From positions 2,418,001 to 2,482,000 of the forward strand of contig CANUEZ040000191.1 of assembly GCA_948099385.1 (NCBI GenBank): 64,000 bases of DNA. Direction: 5' to 3'. This DNA is from Fasciola hepatica (Eukaryota; Platyhelminthes; Trematoda; Plagiorchiida; Fasciolidae). The notes beneath the pieces are model-generated. The model did not search any database. It worked only from the letters and a program-made list of their open reading frames with translations, and was not told where the DNA came from. The first letter of the stretch is position 1, and each line of letters starts with the position of its first letter. Position numbers and translations under genes: made by a program. This document shows positions 1 to 13,000 of the stretch, one piece after another.

Positions 1-213
1 GAGCAATCTGTGTGGGGATTGTTCATAAGGGAATGCCTTGGTTTTACTTAGGCCCATAAATAGAGAAGTGATGGAACATAGGATTGGATCGGTGTGCGAA
101 AATTTGGTTGTTACCGTTCAAAGCGAAAGCGAAAGCCGAATCCAATTTGGGGAATGTGCTACATCATGTCGTGTATCTGTTGAACAAAGCGTTGAGACCC
201 ATATCGGATAGCC
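1..213. repeat. Partial monomer at left edge
   Basis: Base 1 corresponds to base 426 of the next copy, so the window begins inside the left arm of the inverted repeat (GAGCAATC) and holds the right half of a monomer. Private changes here include GGGGAATGTGCTACATCATG and TCGTGTATCTG, where other copies read GATTGTGCTATATC and TAGTGTATATG or TATTGTATATG. The array therefore continues beyond the left edge. Confidence 0.95.
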
Positions 214-3200
214 TTGTGGTTTGGGTGTTCGACTGACAATCGTTCACCCCAACCCTTGTTCGTGTCCCCGTGTGGGCTCTGTCCATGTGCAATGCTCATG
301 ATTCCCTTAGCGGATCAACCAGCTCTACAGTGCTTCCATCATTTTCAATGGTCAGTTCAGTGTTCAAGCTGCATGGAGAATCATATTATACAAATCTACT
401 CTGCTACTGCTCTATTGCATTGTATGAGCAATCTGTGTGGGGATTGTTCATAAGGGAATGCCTTGGTTTTACTTAGGCCCATAAATAGAGAAGTGATGGA
501 ACATAGGATTGGATCGGTGTGCGAGAATTTGATTGGTACCGTTCAAAGCGAAATCGAAAGCCGAATCCAAGTTGGGGATTGTGCTATATCATGTAGTGTA
601 TATGTTGAACAAAGCGTTGAGACCCATATCGGATAGCCTTGTGGTTTGGGTGTTCGACTGACAATCGTTCACCCCAACCCTTGTTCGTGTCCCCGTGTGG
701 GCTCTGTCCATGTGCAATGCTCATGATTCCCTTAGCGGATCAAACAGCTGTACAGTGCTTCCATAATTTTCAATGGTCAGTTCAGTGTTCAAGCTGCATG
801 GAGAATCATATTATACAAATCTACTCTGCTACTGCTCTATTGCATTGTATGAGCAATCTGTGTGGGGATTGTTCATAAGGGAATGCCTTGGTTTTACTTA
901 GGCCCATAAATAGAGAAGTGATGGAACATAGGATTGGATCGGTGTGCGAGAATTTGGTTGTTACCTTTCAAAGCGAAAGCGAAAGCCGAAGCCAATTTGG
1001 GGATTGTGCTATATCATGTATTGTATATGTTGAACAAAGCGTTGAGACCCATATCGGATAGCCTTGTGGTTTGGGTGTTCGACTGACAATCGTTCACCCC
1101 AACCCTTGTTCGTGTCCCCGTGTGGGCTCTGTCCATGTGCAATGCTCATGATTCCCTTAGCGGATCAAACAGCTGTACAGTTCTTTTCAACATTTTTAAT
1201 GGTCACTTCAGTGTTCAAGCTGCATGGAGAATCATATTATACAAATCTACTCTGCTACTGCTCTATTGCATTGTATGAGCAATCTGTGTGGGGATTGTTC
1301 ATAAGGGAATGCCTTGGTTTTACTTAGGCCCATAAATAGAGAAGTGATGGAACATAGGATTGGATCGGTGTGCGAGAATTTGGTTGTTACCTTTCAAAGC
1401 GAAAGCGAAAGCCGAAGCCAATTTGGGGATTGTGCTATATCATGTAGTGTATATGTTGAACAAAGCGTTGAGACCCATATCGGATAGCCTTGTGGTTTGG
1501 GTGTTCGACTGACAATCGTTCACCCCAACCCTTGTTCGTGTCCCCGTGTGGGCTCTGTCCATGTGCAATGCTCATGATTCCCTTAGCGGATCAACCAGCT
1601 CTACAGTGCTTCCATAATTTTCAATGGTCAGTTCAGTGTTCAAGCTGCATGGAGAATCATATTATACAAATCTACTCTGCTACTGCTCTATTGCATTGTA
1701 TGAGCAATCTGTGTGGGGATTGTTCATAAGGGAATGCCTTGGTTTTACTTAGGCCCATAAATAGAGAAGTGATGGAACATAGGATTGGATCGGTGTGCGA
1801 GAATTTGGTTGTTACCTTTCAAAGCGAAAGCGAAAGCCGAAGCCAATTTGGGGATTGTGCTATATCATGTATTGTATATGTTGAACAAAGCGTTGAGACC
1901 CATATCGGATAGCCTTGTGGTTTGGGTGTTCGACTGACAATCGTTCACCCCAACCCTTGTTCGTGTCCCCGTGTGGGCTCTGTCCATGTGCAATGCTCAT
2001 GATTCCCTTAGCGGATCAAACAGCTATACAGTGCTTCCATAATTTTCAATGGTCAGTTCAGTGTTCAAGCTGCATGGAGAATCATATTATACAAATCTAC
2101 TCTGCTACTGCTCTATTGCATTCAATGAGCAATCTGTGTGGGGATTGTTCATAAGAGAATGCCTTGGTTTTACTTAGGCCCATAAATAGAGAAGTGATGG
2201 AACATAGGATTGGATCGGTGTGCGAGAATTTGGTTGTTACCTTTCAAAGCGAAAGCGAAAGCCGAATCCAATTGGTCGATTGTGCTATATCATGTATTGT
2301 ATATGTTGAACAAAGCGTTGAGACCCATATCGGATAGCCTTGTGGTTTGGGTGTTCGACTGACAATCGTTCACCCCAACCCTTGTTCGTGTCCCCGTGTG
2401 GGCTCTGTCCATGTGCAATGCTCATGATTCCCTTAGCGGATCAAACAGCTGTACAGTTCTTTTCAACATTTTTAATGGTCACTTCAGTGTTCAAGCTGCA
2501 TGGAGAATCATATTATACAAATCTACTCTGCTACTGCTCTATTGCATTGTATGAGCAATCTGTGTGGGGATTGTTCATAAGGGAATGCCTTGGTTTTACT
2601 TAGGCCCATAAATAGAGAAGTGATGGAACATAAGACTGGATCGGTGTGCGAGAATTTGGTTGTTACCGTTCAAAGCGAAAGCGAAAGCCGAATCCATGTT
2701 GGGGATTGGGCTATATCATGTATTGTATATGTTGAACAAAGCGTTGAGACCCATATCGGATAGCCTTGTGGTTTGGGTGTTCGACTGACATTCGTTCACC
2801 CCAACCCTTGTTCGTGTCCCCGTGTGGGCTCTGTCCATGTGCAATGCTCATGATTCCCTTAGCGGATCAAACAGCTGTACAGTGCTTCCATCATTTTCAA
2901 TGGTCAGTTCAGTGTTCAAGCTGCATGGAGAATCATATTATACAAATCTACTCTGCTACTGCTCTATTGCATTGTATGAGCAATCTGTGTGGGGATTGTT
3001 CATAAGGGAATGCCTTGGTTTTACTTAGGCCCATAAATAGAGAAGTGATGGAACATAGGATTGGATCGGTGTGCGAGAATTTGATTGGTACCGTTCAAAG
3101 CGAAAGCGAAAGCCGAAGCCAATTTGGGGATTGTGCTATATCATGTAGTGTATATGTTGAACAAAGCGTTCAGACCCATATGGGATAGCCTTGTGGTTTG

Positions 3201-5316
3201 GGTGTTCGACTGACATTCGTTCACCCCAACCCTTGTTCGTGTCCCCGTGTGGGCTCTGTCCATGTGCAATGCTCATGATTCCCTTAGCGGATCAAACAGC
3301 TGTACAGTTTTTTCATCATTTTTAATGGGCACTTCAGTGTTCAAGCTGCATGGAGAATCATATTATACAAATCTACTCTGCTACTGCTCTATTGCATTGT
3401 ATGAGCAATCTGTGTGGGGATTGTTCATAAGGGAATGCCTTGGTTTTACTTAGGCCCATAAATAGAGAAGTGATGGAACATAAGATTGGATCGGTGTGCG
3501 AGAATTTGGTTGTTACCGTTCAAAGCGAAAGCGAAAGCCGAAGCCAATTTGGGGATTGTGCTATATCATGTATTGTATATGTTGAACAAAGCGTTGAGAC
3601 CCATATCGGATAGCCTTGTGGTTTGGGTGTTCGACTGACATTCGTTCACCCCAACCCTTGTTCGTGTCCCCGTGTGGGCTCTGTCCATGTGCAATGCTCA
3701 TGATTCCCTTAGCGGATCAAACAGCTGTACAGTGCTTCCATAATTTTCAATGGTCAGTTCAGTGTTCAAGCTGCATGGAGAATCATATTATACAAATCTA
3801 CTCTGCTACTGCTCTATTGCATTGTATGAGCAATCTGTGTGGGGATTGTTCATAAGGGAATGCCTTGGTTTTACTTAGGCCCATAAATAGAGAAGTGATG
3901 GAACATAGGATTGGATCGGTGTGCGAGAATTCGATTGGTACCGTTCAAAGCGAAAGCGAAAGCCAAAGCCAATTTGGGGATTGTGCTATATCATGTATTG
4001 TATATGTTGAACAAAGCGTTGAGACCCATATCGGATAGCCTTGTGGTTTCGGTGTTCGACTGACAATCGTTCACCCCAACCCTTGTTCGTGTCCCCGTGT
4101 GGGCTCTGTCCATGTGCAATGCTCATGATTCCCTTAGCGGATCAAACAGCTGTACAGTTCTTTTCAACATTTTTAATGGTCACTTCAGTGTTCAAGCTGC
4201 ATGGAGAATCATATTATACAAATCTACTCTGCTACTGCTCTATTGCATTGTATGAGCAATCTGTGTGGGGATTGTTCATAAGGGAATGCCTTGGTTTTAC
4301 TTAGGCCCATAAATAGAGAAGTGATGGAACATAGGATTGGATCGTTGTGCGAGAAATTGATTTTTACCTTTAAAAGCCAAAGTGAAAGCCGAATCCAATT
4401 TGGGGATTGTGCTATATCGTGTATTGTATATGTTGAACAAAGCGTTGAGACCCATATCGGATAGCCTTGTGGTTTGGGTGTTCGACTGACATTCGTTCAC
4501 CCCAACCCTTGTTCGTGTCCCCGTGTAGGCTCTGTCCATGTGCAATGCTCATGATTCCCTTAGCGGATCAAACAGCTGTACAGTGCTTCCATAATTTTCA
4601 ATGGTCAGTTCAGTGTTCAAACTGCATGGAGAATCATATTATACAAATCTACTCTGCTACTGTTCTATTGCATTGTATGAGCAATCTGTGTGGGGATTGT
4701 TCATAAGGGAATGCCTTGGTTTTACTTAGGCCCATAAATAGAGAAGTGATGGAACATAGGATTGGATCGGTGTGCGAGACTTTCGTTGTAACCTTTTAAA
4801 GCCAATGCGAAAGCCGAATCCAATTTGGGGATTGTGCTATATCATGTATTGTATATGTTGAACAAAGCGTTGAGACCCATATCGGATAGCCTTGTGGTTT
4901 GGGTGTTCGACTGACAATCTTTCACCCCAACCCTTGTTCGTGTCCCCGTGTGGGCTCTGTCCATGTGCAATGCTCATGATTCCCTTAGCGGATCGAACAG
5001 CTGTTTAGTGCTTCCATCATTTTCAATTGTCAGTTCAGTGTTCAAGCTGCATGGAGTATCATATTATACAAATCTACTCTGCTACTGCTCTATTGCATTG
5101 TATGAGCAATCTGTGTGGGAATTGTTCATAAGGGAATGCCTTGGTTTCACTTAGGCCCATAAATAGAGAAGTGATGGAACATAGGATTGGATCGGTGTGC
5201 GAGAATTTGGTTGTTACCGTTCAAAGCGAAAGCGAAATCCGAATCCAACTTGGGGATTGTGCTATATCATGTAGTGTATATGTTGAACAAAGCGTTCAGA
5301 CCCATATCGGATAGCC
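214..5316. repeat. Left sub-array, 12 monomers, with recurrent 426-bp variant
   Basis: Monomers at 214, 639, 1064, 1490, 1915, 2340, 2766, 3191, 3616, 4041, 4467 and 4892. Three of them (1064, 2340, 4041) share a 426-bp form in which the usual TGCTTCCATCATTTTCAATG is replaced by TTCTTTTCAACATTTTTAATG, followed by GTCACTTCAG. A related 425-bp form with GGGCACTTCAG is at 3191. The 426-bp form recurs at three- and then four-monomer spacing, an irregular higher-order pattern. ACCTTTCAAAG is common here and rarer further right. The copies at 4041-5316 carry several private changes (GAGAAATTGATTTTTACC near 4351, ACTTTCGTTGTAACC near 4780). Confidence 0.93.
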
Positions 5317-7858
5317 TTGTGGTTTGGGTGTTCGACTGACGTTCGTTAACCCAAACCCTTGTTCGTGTCTCCGTGTGCGCTCTGTCCATGTGCAATGCTC
5401 ATGATTCCCTTAGCGGATCAAACAGCTATACAGTGCTTCCATAATTTCAATGGTCAGTTCAGTGTTCAAGCTGCATGGAGTATCATATTATACAAATCTA
5501 CTCTGCTACTGCTCTATTGCATTGTATGAGCAATCTGTGTGGGGATTGTTCATGAGGGAATGCCTTGGTTTTACTTAGGCCCATAAATAGAGAAGTGATG
5601 GGACATAGGATTGGATCGGTGTGCGAGAATTTGGTTGTTACCGTTCAAAGCGAAAGCGAAAGCCGAATCCAATTTGGGGATTGTGCTATATCATGTATTG
5701 TATATGTTGAACAAAGCTTTGAGACCCATATCGGATAGCCTTGTGGTTTGGGTGTTCGACTGACAATCGTTCACCCAAACCCTTGTTCGTGTCCCCGTGT
5801 GGGCTCTGTCCATGTGCAATGCTCATGATTCCCTTAGCGGATCAACCAGCTCTACAGTGCTTCCATCATTTTCAATGGTCAGTTCAGTGTTCAAGCTGCA
5901 TGGAGAATCATATTATACAAATCTACTCTGCTACTGCTCTATTGCATTGTATGAGCAATCTGTGTGGGGATTGTTCATAAGAGAATGCCTTGGTTATAAT
6001 TAGTCCTATAAATAGAGATGTGGTGGAACATAGGATTGGATCGGTGTGCGAGAATTTGGTTGTTACCGTTAAATAGCCAAAGCGAAAGCCGAATCCAATT
6101 TGGGGATTGTGCTATATCATGTATTGTATATGTTGAACAAAGCTTTGATACCCATATCGGATAGCCTTGTGGTTTGGGTGTTCGACTGACATTCGTTCAC
6201 CCCAACCCTTGTTCGTGTCCCCGTGTGGGCTCTGTCCATGTGCAATGCTCATGATTCCCTTAGCGGATCAAACAGCTGTACAGTGCTTCCATCATTTTCA
6301 ATTGTCAGTTCAGTGTTCAAGCTGCATGGAGAATCATATTATACAAATCTACTCTGCTACTGCTCTATTGCATTGTATGAGCAATCTGTGGGGATTGTTC
6401 ATAAGGGAATGCCTTGGTTTTACTTAGGCCCATAAATAGAGAAGTGATGGAACATAGGATTGGATCGGTGTGCGAGAATTTGGTTGTTACCGTTCAAAGC
6501 GAAAGCGAAATCCGAATCCAATTTGGGGATTGTGCTATATCATGTATTGTATATGTTGAACAAAGCGTTGAGACCCATATCGGATAGCCTTGTGGTTTGG
6601 GTGTTCGACTGACAATCGTTCACCCAAACCCTTGTTCGTGTCTCCGTGTGCGCTCTGTCCATGTGCAATGCTCATGATTCCCTTAGCGGATCAAACAGCT
6701 GTACAGTTCTTCCATCATTTTCAATGGTCAGTTCAGTGTTCAAGCTGCATGGAGAATCATATTATACAAATCTACTCTGCTACTGCTCTATTGCATTGTA
6801 TGAGCAATCTGTGGGGATTGTTCATAATAGAATGCATTGGTTTTACTTCGGCCCATATAGAGAAGTGATGGAACATAGGATTGGATCGGTGCGCGAGAAT
6901 TTGGTTGTTACCGTTCAAAGCGAAAGCGAAAGCCGAATCGAATTTGGGGATTGTGCTATATCATGTAGTGTATATGTTGAACAAAGCGTTCAGACCCATA
7001 TCGGATAGCCTTGTGGTTTGGGTGTTCGACTGACAATCGTTCACCCAAACCCTTGTTCGTGTCCCCGTGTGGGCTCTGTCCATGTGCAATGCTCATGATT
7101 CCCTTAGCGGATCAACCAGCTCTACAGTGCTTCCATCATTTTCAATGGTCACTTCAGTATTCAAGCTGCATGGAGAATCATATTATACAAATCTACTCTG
7201 CTACTGCTCTATTGCATTGTATGAGCAATCTGTGTGGGGATTGTTCATAAGGGAATGCCTTGGTTTTACTTAGGCCCATAAATAGAGAAGTGATGGAACA
7301 TAGGATTGGATCGGTGTGCGAGAATTTGGTTGTTACCGTTCAAAGCGAAAGCGAAAGCCGAATCCAATTTGGGGATTGTGCTATATCATGTAGTGTATAT
7401 TTTGAACAAAGCGTTGAGACCCATATGGGATAGCCTTGTGGTTTGGGTGTTCGACTGACAATCGTTCACCCAAACCCTTGTTCGTGTCCCCGTGTGGGCT
7501 CAGTCCATGTGCAATGCTCATGATTCCCTTAGCGGATCAAACAGCTGTACAGTGCTTCCATCATTTTCAATTGTCAGTTCAGTGTTCAAACTGCATGGAG
7601 AATCATATTATACAAATCTAATCTGCTACTGCTCTATTGCATTGTATGAGCAATCTGTGGGGATTGTTCATAGGGGAATGCCTTGGTTTTACTTAGGCCC
7701 ATAAATAGAGAAGTGATGGAACATAGGATTGGATCGGTGCGCGAGAATTTGGTTGTTACCGTTAAAAGCGAAAGCGAAATCCGAATCCAATTTGGGGATT
7801 GTGCTATATCATGTAGTGTATATGTTGAACAAAGCGTTCAGACCCATATCGGATAGCC
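5317..7858. repeat. Length-unstable sub-array, 6 monomers of 421-426 bp
   Basis: Spacings here are 424, 426, 423, 421, 425 and 423, the densest run of length changes in the window. Causes seen directly: loss of one T in CATAATTTCAATGG (monomer 5317); an extra base in GTTAAATAGCCAAAGCG (near 6068); loss of TG in the hairpin loop, giving CAATCTGTGGGGATTG, in the copies at 6167, 6590 and 7436; and loss of two bases in GGCCCATATAGAG (near 6850). Copy 5741 also carries TTGGTTATAATTAGTCC, which destroys the usual TTTTACTTAGG block. The disorder suggests weaker homogenisation here than to the right. Confidence 0.93.
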
Positions 7859-10037
7859 TTGTGGTTTGGGTGTTCGACTGACAATCGTTAACCCCGACCC
7901 TTGTTCGTGTCCCCGTGTGGGCTCTGTCCATGTGCAATGCTCATGATTCCCTTAGCGGATCAAACAGCTGTACAGTGCTTCCATGATTTTCAATGGTCAC
8001 TTCAGTATTCAAGCTGCATGGAGAATCATATTATACAAATCTACTCCGCTACTGCTCTATTGCATTGTATGAGCAATCTGTGTGGGGATTGTTCATAAGG
8101 GAATGCCTTGGTTTTTCTTAGGCCCATAAATAGAGAAGTGATGGAACATAGGATTGGATCGGTGTGCGAGAATTTGGTTGTTACCGTTCAAAGCCAAAGC
8201 GGAAGCCGAATCCAATTTGGGGATTGTGCTATATCATGTATTGTATATGTTGAACAAAGCTTTGAGACCCATATCGGAGAGCCTTGTGGTTTGGGTGTTC
8301 GACTGACAATCGTTCACCCCAACCCTTGTTCGTGTCCCCGTGTGGGCTCTGTCCATGTGCAATGCTCATGATTCCCTTAGCGGATCAAACAGCTGTACAG
8401 TGCTTCCATAATTTTCAATGGTCAGTTCAGTGTTCAAGCTGCATGGAGAATCATATTATACAAATCTACTCTGCTACTGCTCTATTGCATTGTATGAGCA
8501 ATCTGTGTGGGGATTGTTCATAAGGGAATGCCTTGGTTTTACTTAGGCCCATAAATAGAGAAGTGATGGAACATAGGATTGGATCGGTGTGCGAGAATTT
8601 GGTTGTTACCGTTCAAAGCGAAAGCGAAATCCGAATCCAATTTGGGGATTGTGCTATATCATGTATTGTATATGTTGAACAAAGCGTTCAGACCCATATC
8701 GGATAGCCTTGTGGTTTGGGTGTTCGACTGACAATCGTTAACCCCGACCCTTGTTCGTGTCCCCGTGTGGGCTCTGTCCATGTGCAATGCTCATGATTCC
8801 CGTAGCGGATCAAACAGCTGTACAGTGCTTCCATCATTTTCAATGGTCAGTTCAGTGTTCAAGCTGCATGGAGAATCATATTATACAAATCTACTCTGCT
8901 ACTGCTCTATTGCATTGCATGAGCAATCTGTGTGGGGATTGTTCATAAGGGAATGCCTTGGTTTTACTTAGGCCCATAAATAGAGAAGTGATGGAACATA
9001 GGATTGGATCGGTGCGCGAGAATTTGGTTGTTACCGTTCAAAGCGAAAGCGAAAGCCGAATCCAATTTGGGGATTGTGCTATATCATGTATTGTATATGT
9101 TGAACAAAGCGTTCAGACCCATATCGGATAGCCTTGTGGTTTGGGTGTTCGACTGACAATCGTTCACTCCAACCCTTGTTCGTGTCCCCGTGTGGGCTCT
9201 GTCCATGTGCAATGCTCATGTTTCCCATGGCGGATCAAACAGCTGTACAGTGCTTCCATGATTTTCAATGGTCACTTCAGTATTCAAGCTGCATGGAGAA
9301 TCATATTATACAAATCTACTCTGCTACTGCTCTATTGCATTGTATGAGCAATCTGTGTGGGGATTGTGCATAAGGGAATGCCTTGGTTTTTCTTAGGCCC
9401 ATAAATAGAGAAGTGATGGAACATAGGATTGGATCGGTGTGCGAGAATTTGGTTGTTACCGTTCAAAGCCAAAGCGGAAGCCGAATCCAATTTGGGGATT
9501 GTGCTATATCATGTAGTGTATATGTTGAACAAAGCTTTGAGACCCATATCGGATAGCCTTGTGGTTTGGGTGTTCGACTGACAATCGTTCACCCCAACCC
9601 TTGTTCGTGTCCCCGTGTGGGCTCTGTCCATGTGCAATGCTCATGATTCCCTTAGCGGATCAAACAGCTGTACAGTGCTTCCATCATTTTCAATGGTCAG
9701 TTCAGTGTTCAAGCTGCATGGAGAATCATATTATACAAATGTACTCTGCTACTGCTCTATTGCATTGTATGAGCAATCTGTGTGGGGATTGTTCATAAGG
9801 GAATGCCTTGGTTTTACTTAGGCCCATAAATAGAGAAGTGATGGAACATAGGATTGGATCGGTGTGCGAGAATTTGGTTGTTACCTTTCAAAGCGAAAGC
9901 GAAAGCCGAATCCAATTTGGGGATTGTGCTATATCTTGTAGTAAATATGTTGAACAAAGCGTTGAGACCCATATCGGATAGCCTTGTGGTTTGGGTGTTC
10001 GACTGACAATCGTTCACCCCAACCCTTGTTCGTGTCC
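7859..10037. repeat. Partial 3-monomer (1275-bp) higher-order repeat
   Basis: Markers recur 1275 bp apart: CCATGATTTTCAATGGTCAC with TTCAGTATTC at 7981 and 9256; GGTTTTTCTTAGGCC at 8110 and 9385; AAAGCCAAAGCGGAAGCC near 8192 and 9467. GTTAACCCCGACCC is seen at 7859+ and 8709+ but not in the copy at 9134, so the two trimers are no longer identical throughout. The copy at 9984 belongs to the start of the next block. Confidence 0.8.
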
Positions 10038-13000
10038 CCGTGTGGGCTCTGTCCATGTGCAATGCTCATGATTCCCTTAGCGGATCAAACAGCTGTACAG
10101 TGCTTCCATCATTTTCAATGGTCAGTTCAGTGTTCAAGCTGCATGGAGAATCATATTATACAAATCTACTCTGCTACTGCTCTATTGCATTGTATGAGCA
10201 ATCTGTGTGGGGATTGTTCATAAGGGAATGCCTTGGTTTTACTTAGGCCCATAAATAGAGGAGTGATGGAACATAGGATTGGATCGGTGTGCGAGAATTT
10301 GGTTGTTACCGTTCAAAGCGAAAGCGAAAGCCGAATCCAATTAGGGGACTGTGCTATATCATGTATTGTATATTTTGAACAAAGCGTTGAGACCCATATG
10401 GGATAGCCTTGTGGTTTTGGTGTTCGACTGACAATCGTTCACCCAAACCCTTGTTCGTGTCCCCGTGTGGGCTCTGTCCATGTGCAATGCTCATGATTCC
10501 CTTAGCGGATCAAACAGCTGTACAGTGCTTCCATCATTTTCAATGGTCAGTTCAGTGTTCAAACTGCATGGAGAATCATATTATACAAATCTACTCTGCT
10601 ACTGCTCTATTGCATTGTATGAGCAATCTGTGTGGGGATTGTTCATAAGGGAATGCCTTGGTTTTACTTAGGCCCATAAATAGAGAAGTGATGGAACATA
10701 GGATTGGATCGGTGCGCGAGAATTTGGTTGTTACCGTTCAAAGCGAAAGCGAAAGCCGAATCCAATTTGGGGATTGTGCTATATCTTGTAGTATATATGT
10801 TGAACAAAGCGTTGAGACCCATATCGGATAGCCTTGTGGTTTGGGTGTTCGACTGACAATCGTTCACCCAAACCCTTGTTCGTGTCCCCGTGTGGGCTCT
10901 GTCCATGTGCAATGCTCATGATTCCCTTAGCGGATCAAACAGCTGTACAGTGCTTCCATAATTTTCAATGGTCAGTTCAGTGTTCAAGCTGCATGGAGAA
11001 TCATATTATACAAATCTACTCTGCTACTGCTCTATTGCATTGTATGAGCAATCTGTGTGGGGATTGTTCATAAGGGAATGCCTTGGTTTTACTTAGGCCC
11101 ATAAATAGAGAAGTGATGGAACATAAGATTGGATCGGTGTGCGAGAATTTGGTTGTTACCGTTCGAAGCGAAAGCGAAATCCGAATCCAATTTGGGGATT
11201 GTGCTATATCATGTAGTGTATATGTTGAACAAAGCGTTGAGACCCATATCGGATAGCCTTGTGGTTTGGGTGTTCGACTGACAATCGTTCACCCAAACGC
11301 TTGTTCCTGTCCCCGTGTGGGCTCTGTCCATGTGCAATGCTCATGATTCCCTTAGCGGATCAAACAGCTCTACAGTGCTTCCATCATTTTCAATGGTCAG
11401 TTCAGTGTTCAAACTGCATGGAGAATCATATTATACAAATCTACTCTGCTACTGCTCTATTGCATTGTATGAGCAATCTGTGTGGGGATTGTTCATAAGG
11501 GAATGCCTTGGTTTTACTTAGGCCCATAAATAGAGAAGTGATGGAACATAGGATTGGATCGGTGTGCGAGAATTAGGTTGTTACCGTTCAAAGCCAAAGC
11601 GAAAGCGGAAGCCAATTTGGGGATTGTGCTATATCATGTATTGTATATGTTGAACAAAGCGTTGAGACCCATATCGGATAGCCTTGTGGTTTGGGTGTTC
11701 GACTGACATTCGTTCACCCCAACCCTTGTTCGTGTCCCCGTGTGGGCTCTGTCCATGTGCAATGCTCATGATTCCCTTAGCGGATCAAACAGCTGTACAG
11801 TGCTTCCATCATTTTAAATGGTCAGTTCAGTGTTCAAGCTGCATGGAGTATCATATTATACAAATCTACTCTGCTACTGCTCTATTGCATTGTATGAGCA
11901 ATCTGTGTGGGGATTGTTCATAAGGGAATGCCTTGGTTTTACTTAGGCCCATAAATAGAGAAGTGATGGAACATAGGATTGGATCGGTGCGCGAGAATTT
12001 GGTTGTTACCGTTCAAAGCGAAAGCGAAAGCCGAATCCAATTTGGGGATTGTGCTATATCATGTAGTGTATAATTTGAACAAAGCGTTGAGACCCATATG
12101 GGATAGCCTTGTGGTTTGGGTGTTCGACTGACATTCGTTCACCCCAACCCTTGTTCCTGTCCCCGTGTGGGCTCTGTCCATGTGCAATGCTCATGATTCC
12201 CTTAGCGGATCAAACAGCTGTACAGTGCTTCCATCATTTTAAATGGTCAGTTCAGTGTTCAAGCTGCATGGAGTATCATATTATACAAATCTACTCTGCT
12301 ACTGCTCTATTGCATTTTATGAGCAATCTGTGTGGGGATTGTTCATAAGGGAATGCCCTGGTTTTACTTAGGCCCATAAATAGAGAAGTGATGGAACATA
12401 GGATTGGATCGGTGTGCGAGAATTTGGTTGTTACCTTTCAAAGCCAAAGCGAAAGCCGAATCCAATTTGGGGATTGTGCTATATAATGTATTGTATATGT
12501 TGAACAAAGCGTTGAGACCCATATCGGATAGCCTTGTGGTTTGGGTGTTCGACTGACAATCGTTCACCCCAACCCTTGTTCGTGTCCCCGTGTGGGCTCT
12601 GCCCATGTGCAATGCTCATGATTCCCTTAGCGGATCAAACAGCTGTACAGTGCTTCCATCATTTTCAATGGTCAGTTCAGTGTTCAAACTGCATGGAGAA
12701 TCATATTATACAAATCTACTCTGCTACTGCTCTATTGCATTGTATGAGCAATCTGTGTGGGGATTGTTCATAAGGGAATGCCTTGGTTTTACTCAGGCCC
12801 ATAAATAGAGAAGTGATGGAACATAGGATTGGATCGGTGTGCGAGAATTTGATTGTTACCGTAGAAAGCCAAAGCGAAAGCGGAAGCCAATTTGGGGATT
12901 GTGCTATATCATGTATTGTATATGTTGAACAAAGCGTTGAGACCCATATCGGATAGCCTTGTGGTTTGGGTGTTCGACTGACAATCCCTAACCCCGACCC

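Noticed and set aside
214..453. A 79-codon plus-strand reading frame repeated in most monomers (and a 68-codon one starting 56 bases later), which could be taken for a cysteine-rich small-protein family
   Set aside because: Starts are TTG and GTG, not ATG. The frames lie wholly inside the satellite, the 425-bp period shifts the frame each copy, and variants freely extend or break them. There is no upstream context differing from any other repeat.
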